Below, one piece after another: positions 41,323 through 50,098 of a stretch of 64,000 bases of DNA. This DNA comes from Nitrososphaerota archaeon (GTDB lineage: Archaea > Thermoproteota > Nitrososphaeria > Nitrososphaerales > Nitrosopumilaceae): NCBI GenBank assembly GCA_028866895.1, contig JAGWHF010000006.1:109977-173976 (forward strand). The letters run 5' to 3'. Each line of letters begins with the position of its first letter. Positions within the stretch are counted from its first letter, which is position 1. The translations under genes were made by a program, and so were the position numbers. The notes beneath the pieces are model-generated. The model was given only the letters and a program-made list of their open reading frames with translations. It ran no database searches and was not told the origin of the DNA.

Positions 41323-43125
41323 TCAGGGATGCCCCAAACTGTGGTAAATATACGACTCGAATCTGTCCAGTTTTTGTTCGAGTTCAAACTGGTACGTAGC
41401 TTTCTCATCCGTGCCTTTTTTCCAGCAGTTTCCCGTGTAAGTCAGGTTGTTACATTGCGGCAGCTCAATACTGTATTCTCCTGGATCCTTCCATAGAGAC
41501 TTTCCAGGCAGAAAACTATACTCCAGGGTATTGCGTACCAGGTCCTTGATTTCAGTGTAGTTGACTTGGGGGTAATCGGTGGCAAGTATGGCGTATTCGT
41601 TGCTCATGTTGGTGTCCAGTATTCCCTGGTCATCGCTTGATGGAGCGACAGCCACGCCGTTTTCCAGGTAAAAGGGGAAGGGATGTTCAGCCGCGGTCAC
41701 ATTGAGGATTATGAAATTGCTTGTAAGGGGGACCTCGACTGCAATTTTTTTCTGGCGCATCTCTGCAATGAGGCTGGGACGGTCCTTTAACTCGCTTTGA
41801 ATGTCTACTCCATGTCCTATCCGCTGGGCATGGCCCGTGTTGATGGCCTGATAGATGTGGGATGTCATGTCCTCCCGGGTTATGTCGTGGAGGGAGCTTG
41901 ATAACTCCCCTGCGTGCAGGGTGATATTTACGTGCGGATATTTCCTTTTCAGGAAATCCAGCATGTTCATGTGGACTGTGTAATTGTTCATCGAGTATTG
42001 TCCGTCTTCCGGACCCACCATGTTCACCGCAACGACTGGGTTTGCATGGTTGGCAAGCGTCTGATTTGCAATCTCAAAGCCCATTACCATGGTGGCAAAG
42101 ACCCTTGGCAGGGGATAATTCCTGCTAATCTGGAAAATATACCGGAAAGTTGTATCACAATAAGTGCCACAAAACTCCCTCGACTTGGTGTCGTTGGTTA
42201 TGTAATTCTGGACTGATTTTTGGGCGATGCCCTGACCGTCAATTTGTCCTTTCAAAAAATCATAGGCTGTCTGAAAATCGGAGGCATTGACCGTTATGCC
42301 TGATCTGGCCATGCCATCGGTAAGGGCCTTGATTTCATTGCTTGCGAACGGGTCTGTATACATGACCTCGGCATACTCCATGTTCTCCTCCGTGTTGGTT
42401 TTTCTCCAGTAACCCAACATTTCCGGGATGAATTTCGTTACCGCGTCAATTTTGCCAAACGCTTCAAAAAAATGGTCGTGCGGCGATTCGCCGGAAGAGT
42501 AATTGAAACCCTGGAAGGACCAGCTTTTAATCAGCATTTCTCTTGCAGTCAGGTTTTCCTGCGTCCTTGAAACGGGGAAAATGTTCGAGCCCGTGCATCC
42601 TGATTTGCCGGGCTTCACCAACGCATACGATGCGGAATTGTAACAAAGGCCCTTCCTTATTGCCAGATTTATCAAATCCTCGGGGGATATCGAACCTGAG
42701 AGGTGATTGTGCAGATCGCCCCCCTTTGGCATTATCTTGAAAAAGTCCAAAAGCTGAGTCCTGTTGCCCCGTATCTGCTGGAAATAAGAGCATACCGTGC
42801 CTGTGATGTTGCCTGAACCTGCCAGATCGGGCTTAATTTCATGCCCCCATTGCCGCCTGGCAAGGGCTTTTGCCGTGTCTTCAGAGACGCATGCGGGCAT
42901 GCCTCCGCCTGATTTTACGATCAGATGGAGGCCAGCCCTGCATTCGGTGTCCCGGGCAGGAATTCCTGACAGGAACTGCCTTAGCGGGGATTGCAAGCGC
43001 AAATGAACTGCTGAATCTGAGGTCAGCCCGTTCGCATTTGGGAATGATGTGATGAGTAAGGCTACTGAAAAGGCGGCAAAAATTCCAAATAATGCCTGCA
43101 AAGGCACTGAATTTGTACTGTTCAA
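41323..43125 (-). CDS. Exported adenosine deaminase (ADGF-like)
   Basis: 600 residues. A signal segment (LQALFGIFAAFSVALLITSF), a long N-terminal region as in ADGF/CECR1, and the TIM-barrel deaminase: MPKGGDLHNHLSGS (metal HxH), NITLHAGELS (His plus catalytic Glu region), RIGHGVDI, VPLTSNFI and SSDDQGI (metal and substrate Asp pair). Many N-x-S/T sequons and cysteine pairs fit an extracellular enzyme. Reaction: adenosine to inosine plus ammonia, notable in an organism that may use ammonia. Start TTG at 43125; a GTG at 43107 is possible. Confidence 0.9.
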   Translation of the reverse strand: MNSTNSVPLQALFGIFAAFSVALLITSFPNANGLTSDSAVHLRLQSPLRQFLSGIPARDTECRAGLHLIVKSGGGMPACVSEDTAKALARRQWGHEIKPDLAGSGNITGTVCSYFQQIRGNRTQLLDFFKIMPKGGDLHNHLSGSISPEDLINLAIRKGLCYNSASYALVKPGKSGCTGSNIFPVSRTQENLTAREMLIKSWSFQGFNYSSGESPHDHFFEAFGKIDAVTKFIPEMLGYWRKTNTEENMEYAEVMYTDPFASNEIKALTDGMARSGITVNASDFQTAYDFLKGQIDGQGIAQKSVQNYITNDTKSREFCGTYCDTTFRYIFQISRNYPLPRVFATMVMGFEIANQTLANHANPVVAVNMVGPEDGQYSMNNYTVHMNMLDFLKRKYPHVNITLHAGELSSSLHDITREDMTSHIYQAINTGHAQRIGHGVDIQSELKDRPSLIAEMRQKKIAVEVPLTSNFIILNVTAAEHPFPFYLENGVAVAPSSDDQGILDTNMSNEYAILATDYPQVNYTEIKDLVRNTLEYSFLPGKSLWKDPGEYSIELPQCNNLTYTGNCWKKGTDEKATYQFELEQKLDRFESYIYHSLGHP

Positions 43126-43199
43126 TCAGTATGGCGATCTTTTATTTCTATTAAAGTTGATTGCAGGATGGGCTTTTGCAGGAATTAGATTTTTTCGTA

Positions 43200-43502
43200 T
43201 CAGCAGAGGATGTAATCATTCAGTTTCAACCAGTCAGGATCGGATTTATCTAGGAACCTCATTGCATAGGATTCCATATCGTTGTCGGGGGCTATTTTCA
43301 TGAATGCGGGGCTGTTCTGGCTCTGGTTGTAGACTATGATCCTTGTTCCCGTTATGTTGTACACAAAATTTGTAGGATCGGTCGGCTTCCTCCTAGATTT
43401 TTGAGTGGCAATGAGCTTTACGGGTTTTCCATCTATCTTGAACGGCGGCGTATGCGGTTTGTCCGCCCAAAACTGAAGCGAATTTGGATCTATGTTGCCC
43501 AT
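43200..43502 (-). CDS. Hypothetical small protein
   Basis: 100 residues, polar, beta-rich (FKIDGKPVKLIATQKSRR, NFVYNITGTRIIVYNQSQ), ending in a Cys. No signal peptide; no family recognised. It precedes the adenosine deaminase gene on the same strand by 75 bp. Confidence 0.5.
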   Translation of the reverse strand: MGNIDPNSLQFWADKPHTPPFKIDGKPVKLIATQKSRRKPTDPTNFVYNITGTRIIVYNQSQNSPAFMKIAPDNDMESYAMRFLDKSDPDWLKLNDYILC

Positions 43503-43747
43503 GCGGCAGCTTGCGCGCCAGTCTAGAAAAATGTTTTGGCATTCTATGGTTTTTGTTCGTGGGAATTTTCATTCGCATGTACCGGTATGTGAAATTAATC
43601 TGCCAAAGGCAATCGTTCTCAACTAAAAGCACCTGGAATTCCCCTCAAAGATGGTTGCAGAGGGGGCCCGTGTACCGTAATTATGGGATATTTTTGGAAT
43701 ACGGTACAGAAAAAATAAAGCTAAAGACTAAAATACTTTGGAAAAAT

Positions 43748-44203
43748 ATGGTTGGCATGAAAGTTGTTAAGGTCTTGGTCTTCAATGAAGGCGCCCTTGA
43801 TTCTCTGGGGAAATTCTTCAAGATAGGGACTGGTCATGCAGCCATACAAATTGGCGACCAGATTTACAGTTCCGAAGGAGGACGGGGATTCACACAGTAC
43901 GCCTTCGACGATTATGCAAATAAAAATCAAAACAGGCCTGGCGACGTTTTCATATTAATTTTGAAGCAGAAAGATGATGGTACTCTGGAAAAGAGTGTCA
44001 GTGAAACCAAGGAGTTTTGGACGCCTTTCAGGAACTGCTCATATCACGTGGCAAGGGTACTGGATGATAGCTGGACCCAGGTTGAAGGGATAAATGATCC
44101 CCAGAAACTGATTGACTTCCTGATAGGGCAGGACGTGGTGGAAAATGGAGGGATAAAGCCAAACCGATTCCTTCCCTCCCTAAAAAATTACGGTGAAGGC
44201 TGA
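43748..44203 (+). CDS. Permuted papain-fold-like protein
   Basis: About 151 residues from the ATG at 43748 (second ATG 43757). A histidine in TGHAAIQIGDQIYSSEGG followed far downstream by a cysteine in FRNCSYHVARVLDD gives the His-then-Cys order of permuted papain-like (NlpC/LRAT/DUF4105-like) enzymes. The likely activity is amide or ester hydrolysis, substrate unknown. An AAAAATAAAG TATA-like box is at 43711-43720. The frame extends upstream, overlapping 43502, but has no coding look. Confidence 0.65.
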   Translation: MVGMKVVKVLVFNEGALDSLGKFFKIGTGHAAIQIGDQIYSSEGGRGFTQYAFDDYANKNQNRPGDVFILILKQKDDGTLEKSVSETKEFWTPFRNCSYHVARVLDDSWTQVEGINDPQKLIDFLIGQDVVENGGIKPNRFLPSLKNYGEG

Positions 44204-44538
44204 CTGTATTGTCTTAAAGTTTAGTAGCTCAGCATTAGCTTCAAGGTACGGTCATTGTAAATGGTTCAAGCCTGCCTGCAGGCATGAAAATTGTTCAAAT
44301 CAGGGGCGGCTAGTTTTGGCCGACGGCGGATATTTGGGCCGCAGGTCGGGTTCAAATGCAGGTTTGAGAAATTGATTCTAATCTTCAGGCCGGGATCCGG
44401 GACATGTTTCTCAATTATGCGTTAGCCCAAAACGTCAACATATCGCCGGAGTGGATGCAAGCAGTCAAAATATCATTCTGGCAAAAATAATTGGGTGATA
44501 GAAAGTTAATCTACTCGAATTTTAAAAATGAATGAAAC

Positions 44539-44637
44539 ATGGACGGCCTTTCTTTGACGGAAGCCATCAAAATTTTTGGCACGATAGGCGTAATATCCAT
44601 CTTATTTGTAATGTCCCTGTTTCCAAGAAAAAAATGA
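44539..44637 (+). CDS. Single-helix micropeptide
   Basis: 32 residues: MDGLSLTEAIKIFGTIGVI then a hydrophobic end and FPRKK. One membrane helix, positively charged tail. No support other than composition and a TATA-like AATTTTAAAA upstream. The flanking 44204-44538 and 44638-44892 show no gene I can support. Confidence 0.3.
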   Translation: MDGLSLTEAIKIFGTIGVISILFVMSLFPRKK

Positions 44638-44892
44638 AGACACATGCTATGCGGATATTGAGGCAAACGTTCCAAACGATTTTGATGTGAAGGCACATGC
44701 AATGAATCCGATATTCGTTGCAACCCTTGGCATTGCACAAATTTTGGATGGGCGGCAGGCTAGGAAACGGGGGTCTGGTCTCACGGTCCGGGGAGATCGT
44801 CGGTCTCCGCCATTCCAAACCATATGTTCTGGCATGGGGGCAAAAACCACAATAATCCTAAATTAAAACAACGTTGAAACATGGCCACAAAA

Positions 44893-45927
44893 CTACTGCC
44901 CGGCCTGTTTGTGCTGGGCCAGTATGCATGCCTTCCATTTTCCGCCCGCGGCATCCTTGTGCCTTGCCACGACGCGGGAGACGGTACATACCTTTCCCCT
45001 CCTTGATATCCGCACGCGGTACCGCCTGATTATCGCGCCTGGAACGCCGCAGCGGGTGCAGGGCCCGGCCTCTGGCATCCTGATATCATCCTGGCTGCCT
45101 GCCGCGCAGTCAATAAGGACGCAGGATGGGGTGGCAGCCCGCCTGACGTGCCCGCCCCTCCTGCTGATGTAGCGGTGGTATGGGATATCGGCATGGTAGA
45201 TATCGTGGTGTCTTTTTGCGCCGTAATTTTTTATTGCTACATTGCACAGATTGCAGTAATCTATGCGGCCCTCCTTCCTGCCCCTGCCAATCTGGTTGCC
45301 CCTTCCTGCCACGTTCTGAGGCGCCTCCCTTCCGTGCCTTATCTTCATGTGCAGCTCCCCGAGGTTGAAAAACCTCCCAAGCTCTTGCGACCTGCCAAGC
45401 TTGGTCCTCAAGAAGTTGCGGATTACCTTCATCAGGTCAATGTCGGTCTGCCTTGGCCCCGTGGCCCTTATCATGTTGGCAACGTGCCCCCTCAAGGCGT
45501 CAAGGTCGCACTTTTTGATGCCGTCATCATATCCCTCGAGCACGAACCTCTCGTAGAGTGCTGCCACCCTCTCAAGTGCGGCTTGGCCACGCCCCTTGCT
45601 CCTCCTGTCCCACCTGGCGGCAGTCCTCAGATCACGTCTTGCGGCCCATGAGATTGGCCTTGCCTGCCAGTCCCTTGTCTCCATGAGGTCCCGTGGCCTT
45701 GAGCCGAGGAGTTCCCTCCCTTCAGGCCGGTACCCTACATTCATTCCGCATTGTGTCTCCTCCATCTCGCTTCTCTTTACATACCCGCAGCTTTGGCAGC
45801 ACCACTCACGCCTCTCGTCATCATGAAGCATGGACCTCCTGCAGAGCGGGCAGAAATTCTCGGGAAGGGATGCAAGGTCATCACCAAGCGAATTCTTGTG
45901 AGGGGAAAGACTCATGGTACGGGGCAA
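44893..45927 (-). CDS. TFIIB-ribbon-like and zinc-finger protein
   Basis: 344 residues. The N-terminus (FCPLCRRSMLHDDERREWCCQSCGYVKRS) resembles the zinc ribbon of TFB, but no cyclin-fold repeats follow. The middle is basic and helical (ARRDLRTAARWDRRSKGRGQAALERVAALYERF). The C-terminal half contains a C2H2-like finger (YCNLCNVAIKNYGAKRHHDIYH) and another CxxC (CTRCGV), ending in a basic strand region. Start ATG at 45927, or the ATG at 45915. GC-rich compared with its neighbours. Possibly a regulator or transfer-related DNA-binding protein; divergent from the gene at 46209. Confidence 0.7.
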   Translation of the reverse strand: MPRTMSLSPHKNSLGDDLASLPENFCPLCRRSMLHDDERREWCCQSCGYVKRSEMEETQCGMNVGYRPEGRELLGSRPRDLMETRDWQARPISWAARRDLRTAARWDRRSKGRGQAALERVAALYERFVLEGYDDGIKKCDLDALRGHVANMIRATGPRQTDIDLMKVIRNFLRTKLGRSQELGRFFNLGELHMKIRHGREAPQNVAGRGNQIGRGRKEGRIDYCNLCNVAIKNYGAKRHHDIYHADIPYHRYISRRGGHVRRAATPSCVLIDCAAGSQDDIRMPEAGPCTRCGVPGAIIRRYRVRISRRGKVCTVSRVVARHKDAAGGKWKACILAQHKQAGQ

Positions 45928-46040
45928 GTTGGGCGGATTCCTTTTAAGCCCCCAAGAAATCCGCCCTGCCTGCAGGTATGGGACAAGGCGCGATCATCAT
46001 ACCGTTTTGCGGGATAAGACAAGGACGGGGAACAAATCTA

Positions 46041-46071
46041 TTTTCGGAAAACAGAAATGCGTTTCGGAAAA
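46041..46071. repeat. Direct repeat TTTCGGAAAAC, two copies
   Basis: TTTTCGGAAAAC at 46041-46052 and GTTTCGGAAAACC at 46061-46073; each contains a TTTTCGGAAAA-type dyad. It sits in the divergent region between the zinc-finger gene and the gene at 46209 and could be a shared operator. Confidence 0.4.
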
Positions 46072-46208
46072 CCAAAAGAGGGATGAGACAGATGCATCTG
46101 GAAATGTGCTAGAAAGTAAAACAAAGGTCGACGCGCCGGCAGTTCTTGGATGTGCGGAACAGGCATTTCATCCTGCCGTTCTAATTCTGCCCCGCTGTCT
46201 TACATGGC

Positions 46209-47378
46209 ATGTCAAAAAGATGGAAGATTACATCAAACCCGAAAAAGAGGCCGGAGGGGCGGCTTGGCAGTGTGAAGTATTTTCTTGAATCGCCAGGCAG
46301 CCTTGCGTCATTTGAGGTCATAGTGCCTGCGGCCCAGGACCGCAAGGCGGCCATGGCAAACGCCCAGGGCCTTGCGGGCAGGACGATGCGGTCACTTGAG
46401 GTGGTATGGGCTGGAGGGCGGGACAGGCTTGGGATGGTGGGAGTGGCAGAAAGGGAGGATGTGGCAGGCTTTCAGGCAGCACTCAAGCTCTGCTACCCAA
46501 ACTGCGAGTTTGGCGAGATCCGGGACGCGGCGGCACCTGCCTGGTTTGACATACGGGGCAATTACCATGTATTTGACGCGTCCACGACGCACGGCCACCC
46601 GTTTGCAGTGATGGAGGGTACAGCCTTGCCCTCGCTCATGTCGAAGGTATGCACCGCAGTCCAGCAGGCAGAAAACGCCTGGGTCCAGTTTGTCTTTCAG
46701 CTGCACGACTTTAACGCGAGCCTTGACAGGCTCTCAGAAAAAATGCAGAAATTTGAGAGGTATCTTGCCGAGCCCGTGGTGAGAACAAGGGAGGTGGGGG
46801 GCAGGAAGGTAAGGGTGGAGCGGCCCCGCGAGGAGAGAAACGGCGACTTTTACAGCAACGCAAGGGGAATAAGGAGGCACCTGGCAGAGCGCATGGCGGC
46901 AAGACAGGCAATGCTATCCGTAAGGGGGCTTGCAGAAGGGGAGGTTGAGCTTGATTCTGCGCTCTTGGCTGCAAATGCAGTGCCATATGAGACTCTGACG
47001 AGCTCGTTTGACTGCCTCAGAAAGTACTCGTACGAAATCGCTTCGTTTTACGATGGCAAGAAACCAGGCAGGACGTGGGTCAGGATTGGCGGCAAAAGGA
47101 CGCAGGTATCAAGGCTTGAGGCGGTCTTTGAGGGGAGGCTCCTGCCGGACCCGAAGAAATTCATGGGCGAGTTCTGCGACCGCTACTGCGGCAGGAACTG
47201 GCTTGGGCGGTATCATGACAGAAAGCCGCTGCCCTTTGTAATAACTGGGAATGATATCGGAGCTCTTGTGCACCTGCCTGATCCTGACGCGGTACCAAAC
47301 CTGAACGGTACACGGGGCAGGAGCCTTCCAAGGTCGTACCATGAGAAGACCGGGTTCCTGATTGGAAGGTACGTCTAG
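46209..47378 (+). CDS. Possible N-terminal companion of HerA/TraG-type ATPase
   Basis: 389 residues. No Walker motifs. The start (SVKYFLESPGSLASFEVIVPAAQDRKAAMANAQGLAG) and the end (LPFVITGNDIGALVHLPDPDAVPNLNGTRGRSLP) resemble the region that normally precedes the ATP-binding core in large archaeal HerA-like conjugation proteins, where a phrase of the type ...LAxLxHLP stands just before the Walker domain. The matching ATPase core, lacking such a region, is at 55026. Assignment is by pattern memory and is not firm. GC-rich like the ATPase gene. Confidence 0.55.
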   Translation: MSKRWKITSNPKKRPEGRLGSVKYFLESPGSLASFEVIVPAAQDRKAAMANAQGLAGRTMRSLEVVWAGGRDRLGMVGVAEREDVAGFQAALKLCYPNCEFGEIRDAAAPAWFDIRGNYHVFDASTTHGHPFAVMEGTALPSLMSKVCTAVQQAENAWVQFVFQLHDFNASLDRLSEKMQKFERYLAEPVVRTREVGGRKVRVERPREERNGDFYSNARGIRRHLAERMAARQAMLSVRGLAEGEVELDSALLAANAVPYETLTSSFDCLRKYSYEIASFYDGKKPGRTWVRIGGKRTQVSRLEAVFEGRLLPDPKKFMGEFCDRYCGRNWLGRYHDRKPLPFVITGNDIGALVHLPDPDAVPNLNGTRGRSLPRSYHEKTGFLIGRYV

Positions 47379-47469
47379 GTACTGGACACTCCTTGATTCC
47401 AGACTACGCCGAACCTTGACTATATGGGAGAAACACTTTAGGCAGGCTCTCATCCTATTGGAGGAACAA

Positions 47470-47916
47470 ATGGCAAGACGGTCACTGGCCCTCAACCCGC
47501 CTTATCGGGAAATTGAATATGCAGACGGCAAAAAGAAATTCTGGAACCGGCTGAAGCCAAAAAGTCGAATCGACCTGTCATATCTCGTGGAGACGAACAT
47601 TGGAAAGAGGTTTGTGATAGTGTATGAAATTGAGGGGGACATACTAGGTTTCATCGTATTCGTAGGCGAGGACGACCACCTCTACCTTGATCTCATCGAG
47701 TGGAATGAGATTTTTGAGGAATCGCGAGGGGTTGAATTCAGTCTCATGATTCTCCTTGAGGCAATTGCAGCAAATTTTGGGTATTCGAGGATAATCCTCT
47801 ATTCTACAGGAGAGAACATTGGGTACTATGAGGCTTTGGGCTACGAAATCGCCGGCAATTCATTTGACAATCCGGATTATGGGATGCTGACTCCTATGGG
47901 GAAGATAGCAGCCTAG
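47470..47916 (+). CDS. GNAT-like acetyltransferase
   Basis: 148 residues from the ATG at 47470 (MARRSLALNPPYREIEYADG). Strands KRFVIVYEIEGDILGFIVFVGEDDHLYLDLIEWNE and FSLMILLEAIAANFGYSRIILYSTGENIGYYEALGYEIAG follow the GNAT order, with the closing YYEALGYE motif. The acetyl-CoA loop (R/Q-x-x-G-x-G/A) is replaced by ESRGVEF, so it may be non-canonical. Downstream 47917-48197 has no gene. Confidence 0.65.
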   Translation: MARRSLALNPPYREIEYADGKKKFWNRLKPKSRIDLSYLVETNIGKRFVIVYEIEGDILGFIVFVGEDDHLYLDLIEWNEIFEESRGVEFSLMILLEAIAANFGYSRIILYSTGENIGYYEALGYEIAGNSFDNPDYGMLTPMGKIAA

Positions 47917-48166
47917 ATTCCCTTGGTGCCGCCCCTCCATTGATCTTTTTATTGATGTTATCCTTTGCGGTTTTTCCTTTGCTTGAAATTTTTTTACAGA
48001 AGGCAATGCTTTGCCCACACAATCAATGACGTGGGAAATTTTTCTGATACTGGAAGAGAATCGGACCCAAATTTCTACAATAATTTATTCATGTTTCGAT
48101 GAATTATGTTTTGGGTGCTTCAGCATCAGTAAAAAAATTATATCGCTTTCATTATTGGAGAGATGA

Positions 48167-48176
48167 ATCCTAAATA
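48167..48176 (+). promoter_or_regulatory. TATA box of PKD-like gene
   Basis: TCCTAAATAG at -31 to -22 from the ATG at 48198. Confidence 0.45.
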
Positions 48177-48197
48177 GACGTAAAACCACCTCATTCA

Positions 48198-49379
48198 ATG
48201 CCTACCGGCACCTTTCTTTATAGCACTGACAGGGGTACGGCGCCTCTAACGGTGGGATTCCTTCTCCGCGAAGTTCCTGTTAATTCCCTAAAGGTATGGC
48301 ATTTTATAGATGGCAAGAGCAACGACTCTTCTGACGGCAACCATCCAGTATGCGACCTTGTTGTAAATTATACATTTTCCCGGGCTGATGTTTACCAGGT
48401 CTATGTAGGGTATGTATCGTGGCAGAATGGAAAATATGTTGAATATGATAAAAGCCCCGCAATAACGATAAACGTCTCTCCAACACCGCCCTTTCAAATC
48501 ATAGACAAAAATCCCCTCCAATGGCAGGGAGTCATTATGGAAGGCAGCAGTGTTGCCATACTCTTGAGCTCAAAGGTAGGCGGGGATGATGGCAGTCTGT
48601 TGGTAAATTGGCACTGGGGGGACAACACGATTGATACCCAGACCAGGGATCTGCAGTCTCCAAACCATATCTACGGCATATCAAAAATTTGTCAAGGGCA
48701 CTTGACCATAGACGAGGTTACAGGCTCGGGCGTGCCGCCCCAGGATCAGTGGAATTTTTATGTCTTGGTCCTGTCTCCGGCCGAGTTCTACAAGGACGGG
48801 TATTATTCTGTCAAGATGGAGAACCTGGACCGTCCTGGCTATGAACCGTATTGTTGGCCTGGCGACCGCATGCAATTTTCAATCGAGGATGTAGGTTCGA
48901 TACCTGTCAAACTTCCCCCCGTTGATCCCACTCAGGGGATGGAATTCCTGTGGAATCTGGGTGATGGCGCTACGGCAAAAGGCCCCCAATCGGGCCCTTG
49001 CATGTATTCAAATCCCGGACCTTATAATGTAACATGCACCGTGCGAAACGGTGATCTTGATCTAATTACAATCTCGGCATCGATAACCGTGCTTCCAAAT
49101 CCGTTTGTTTTCTCCATTCCTACCTCAGTCCCATTTGGTCAAAATGCAGTGATATCAGTCACGGGAAGGGGCTTTCTGCCAGACCGTGACGTATCTATAG
49201 AGCTTTACGACAACAATGGAAACTTGGTTGGTAACGACGTCAGGACTGCCGACAGCGCGGGCGTATTCACCGATGACCAATTCCAACTTGCCGCATTACC
49301 AAGCGGCAATTACAAGATGACTGCCTATGTTACGTTGAACAATGCAATCAGAACAGAGGCACCTTTTCAAATTACATGA
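48198..49379 (+). CDS. PKD/Ig-like beta-sandwich protein without signal peptide
   Basis: 393 residues, a string of four beta domains: a PKD-like domain at 1-95 (STDRGTAPLTVGFLLREVP), a second at 97-200 (NWHWGDNTIDTQTRDLQSPNHIYG), a third at about 205-305 (MEFLWNLGDGATAKGPQSGPCMYSNPGPYNVTC) and a carboxypeptidase/FN3-like C-terminus (FGQNAVISVTGRGFLPDRDVSIELYDNNGN). No leader or anchor is visible, so cytosolic or secreted by another route. Between 49380 and 49592 no gene is seen. Confidence 0.7.
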   Translation: MPTGTFLYSTDRGTAPLTVGFLLREVPVNSLKVWHFIDGKSNDSSDGNHPVCDLVVNYTFSRADVYQVYVGYVSWQNGKYVEYDKSPAITINVSPTPPFQIIDKNPLQWQGVIMEGSSVAILLSSKVGGDDGSLLVNWHWGDNTIDTQTRDLQSPNHIYGISKICQGHLTIDEVTGSGVPPQDQWNFYVLVLSPAEFYKDGYYSVKMENLDRPGYEPYCWPGDRMQFSIEDVGSIPVKLPPVDPTQGMEFLWNLGDGATAKGPQSGPCMYSNPGPYNVTCTVRNGDLDLITISASITVLPNPFVFSIPTSVPFGQNAVISVTGRGFLPDRDVSIELYDNNGNLVGNDVRTADSAGVFTDDQFQLAALPSGNYKMTAYVTLNNAIRTEAPFQIT

Positions 49380-49592
49380 TATTATGATGACTTCTTTCCC
49401 CTTCAATGCCGTATCATTTGGCATGCATAGCCTGCCTGAAAAAATGCCCAGTCTACTGCCGCGCTATGGATTTGTCTTTTGCCTGCTTGGGGTGCAAGAA
49501 ATCCAGAGAGCGGAATGATTAGTGATGCTAATCTTACAGGATTCAAAGCAAATGAATGATCTTAATACAGAATAATTCCAGAATAAACTAGT

Positions 49593-49831
49593 TTGAAATT
49601 AATAGGATCTATTCTAATTATTGCCGGAATCATTGTAATTGTATTAGCATACAAACAATTCATAGATGTTGAATGTATGTGTCCAGCCCAGATAGTTGGA
49701 CCGCCTTCTCATTGTTCATGTGGAGATAGTATTCTAGGATATGGCATAATTTTTGTCGGTCTTGGGATCTCTTAGTGGAATAGCGGTTCTTGCAATATAT
49801 TATTTTAGAAATAAATCAAAAAAATTGTGAT
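49593..49831 (+). pseudogene. Two-helix membrane protein gene with +1 indel in GGG
   Basis: The frame begins (TTG) KLIGSILIIAGIIVIVLAYKQ, a membrane helix, then a cysteine-rich hairpin VECMCPAQIVGPPSHCSCGD and a second helix beginning LGYGIIFVGLG, where TAG follows at 49773. Removing one G at the CTTGGGATC site extends it as SLSGIAVLAIYYFRNKSKKL to a TGA at 49831, completing the second helix and a basic tail. Probably a sequencing or natural indel. Confidence 0.6.
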
Positions 49832-49845
49832 TTGGTGGAAACTAT

Positions 49846-49900
49846 ATTAAATTCAGATTTAACAGAGGGAAAACTTTGATTAAAAATTGTGCCTTTGCGT
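49846..49900. repeat. Cassette-boundary repeat, copy F (inverted)
   Basis: On the minus strand the core at 49846-49863 reads GTTAAATCTGAATTTAAT, preceded by AATCAAAGTTTTCCCTCT, and further by AAAGGCACAATTTTT, all matching copy D at 5875-5928. It lies upstream of the ATPase gene at 50099, which ends near copy G. Confidence 0.78.
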
Positions 49901-50035
49901 ATGCCATTACTATGCATCTTTCGAAAAAAATTACCACTTGCATACGGGATTGTCAAGTTTGACAAGCTGGAACAACCCAGTTTTGGATCTTGTTCAACGA
50001 ACCGTTCAATCTCTTAAGGGCTGGAAATTTTTCTT

Positions 50036-50067
50036 ATTCGCATATTAGCGATTCGCATATATGCGAA
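50036..50067. promoter_or_regulatory. Operator-like palindrome upstream of ATPase gene
   Basis: TTCGCATATATGCGAA (50052-50067) is a perfect 16-bp palindrome and the half-site ATTCGCATAT also occurs at 50036-50045. It directly abuts a TATA-like AACATATATC (50067-50076) for the ATG at 50099. The C-terminal winged helix of the ATPase is a candidate binder. Confidence 0.6.
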
Positions 50068-50098
50068 AACATATATCTGATCTGCCCTTTAGATTGGC

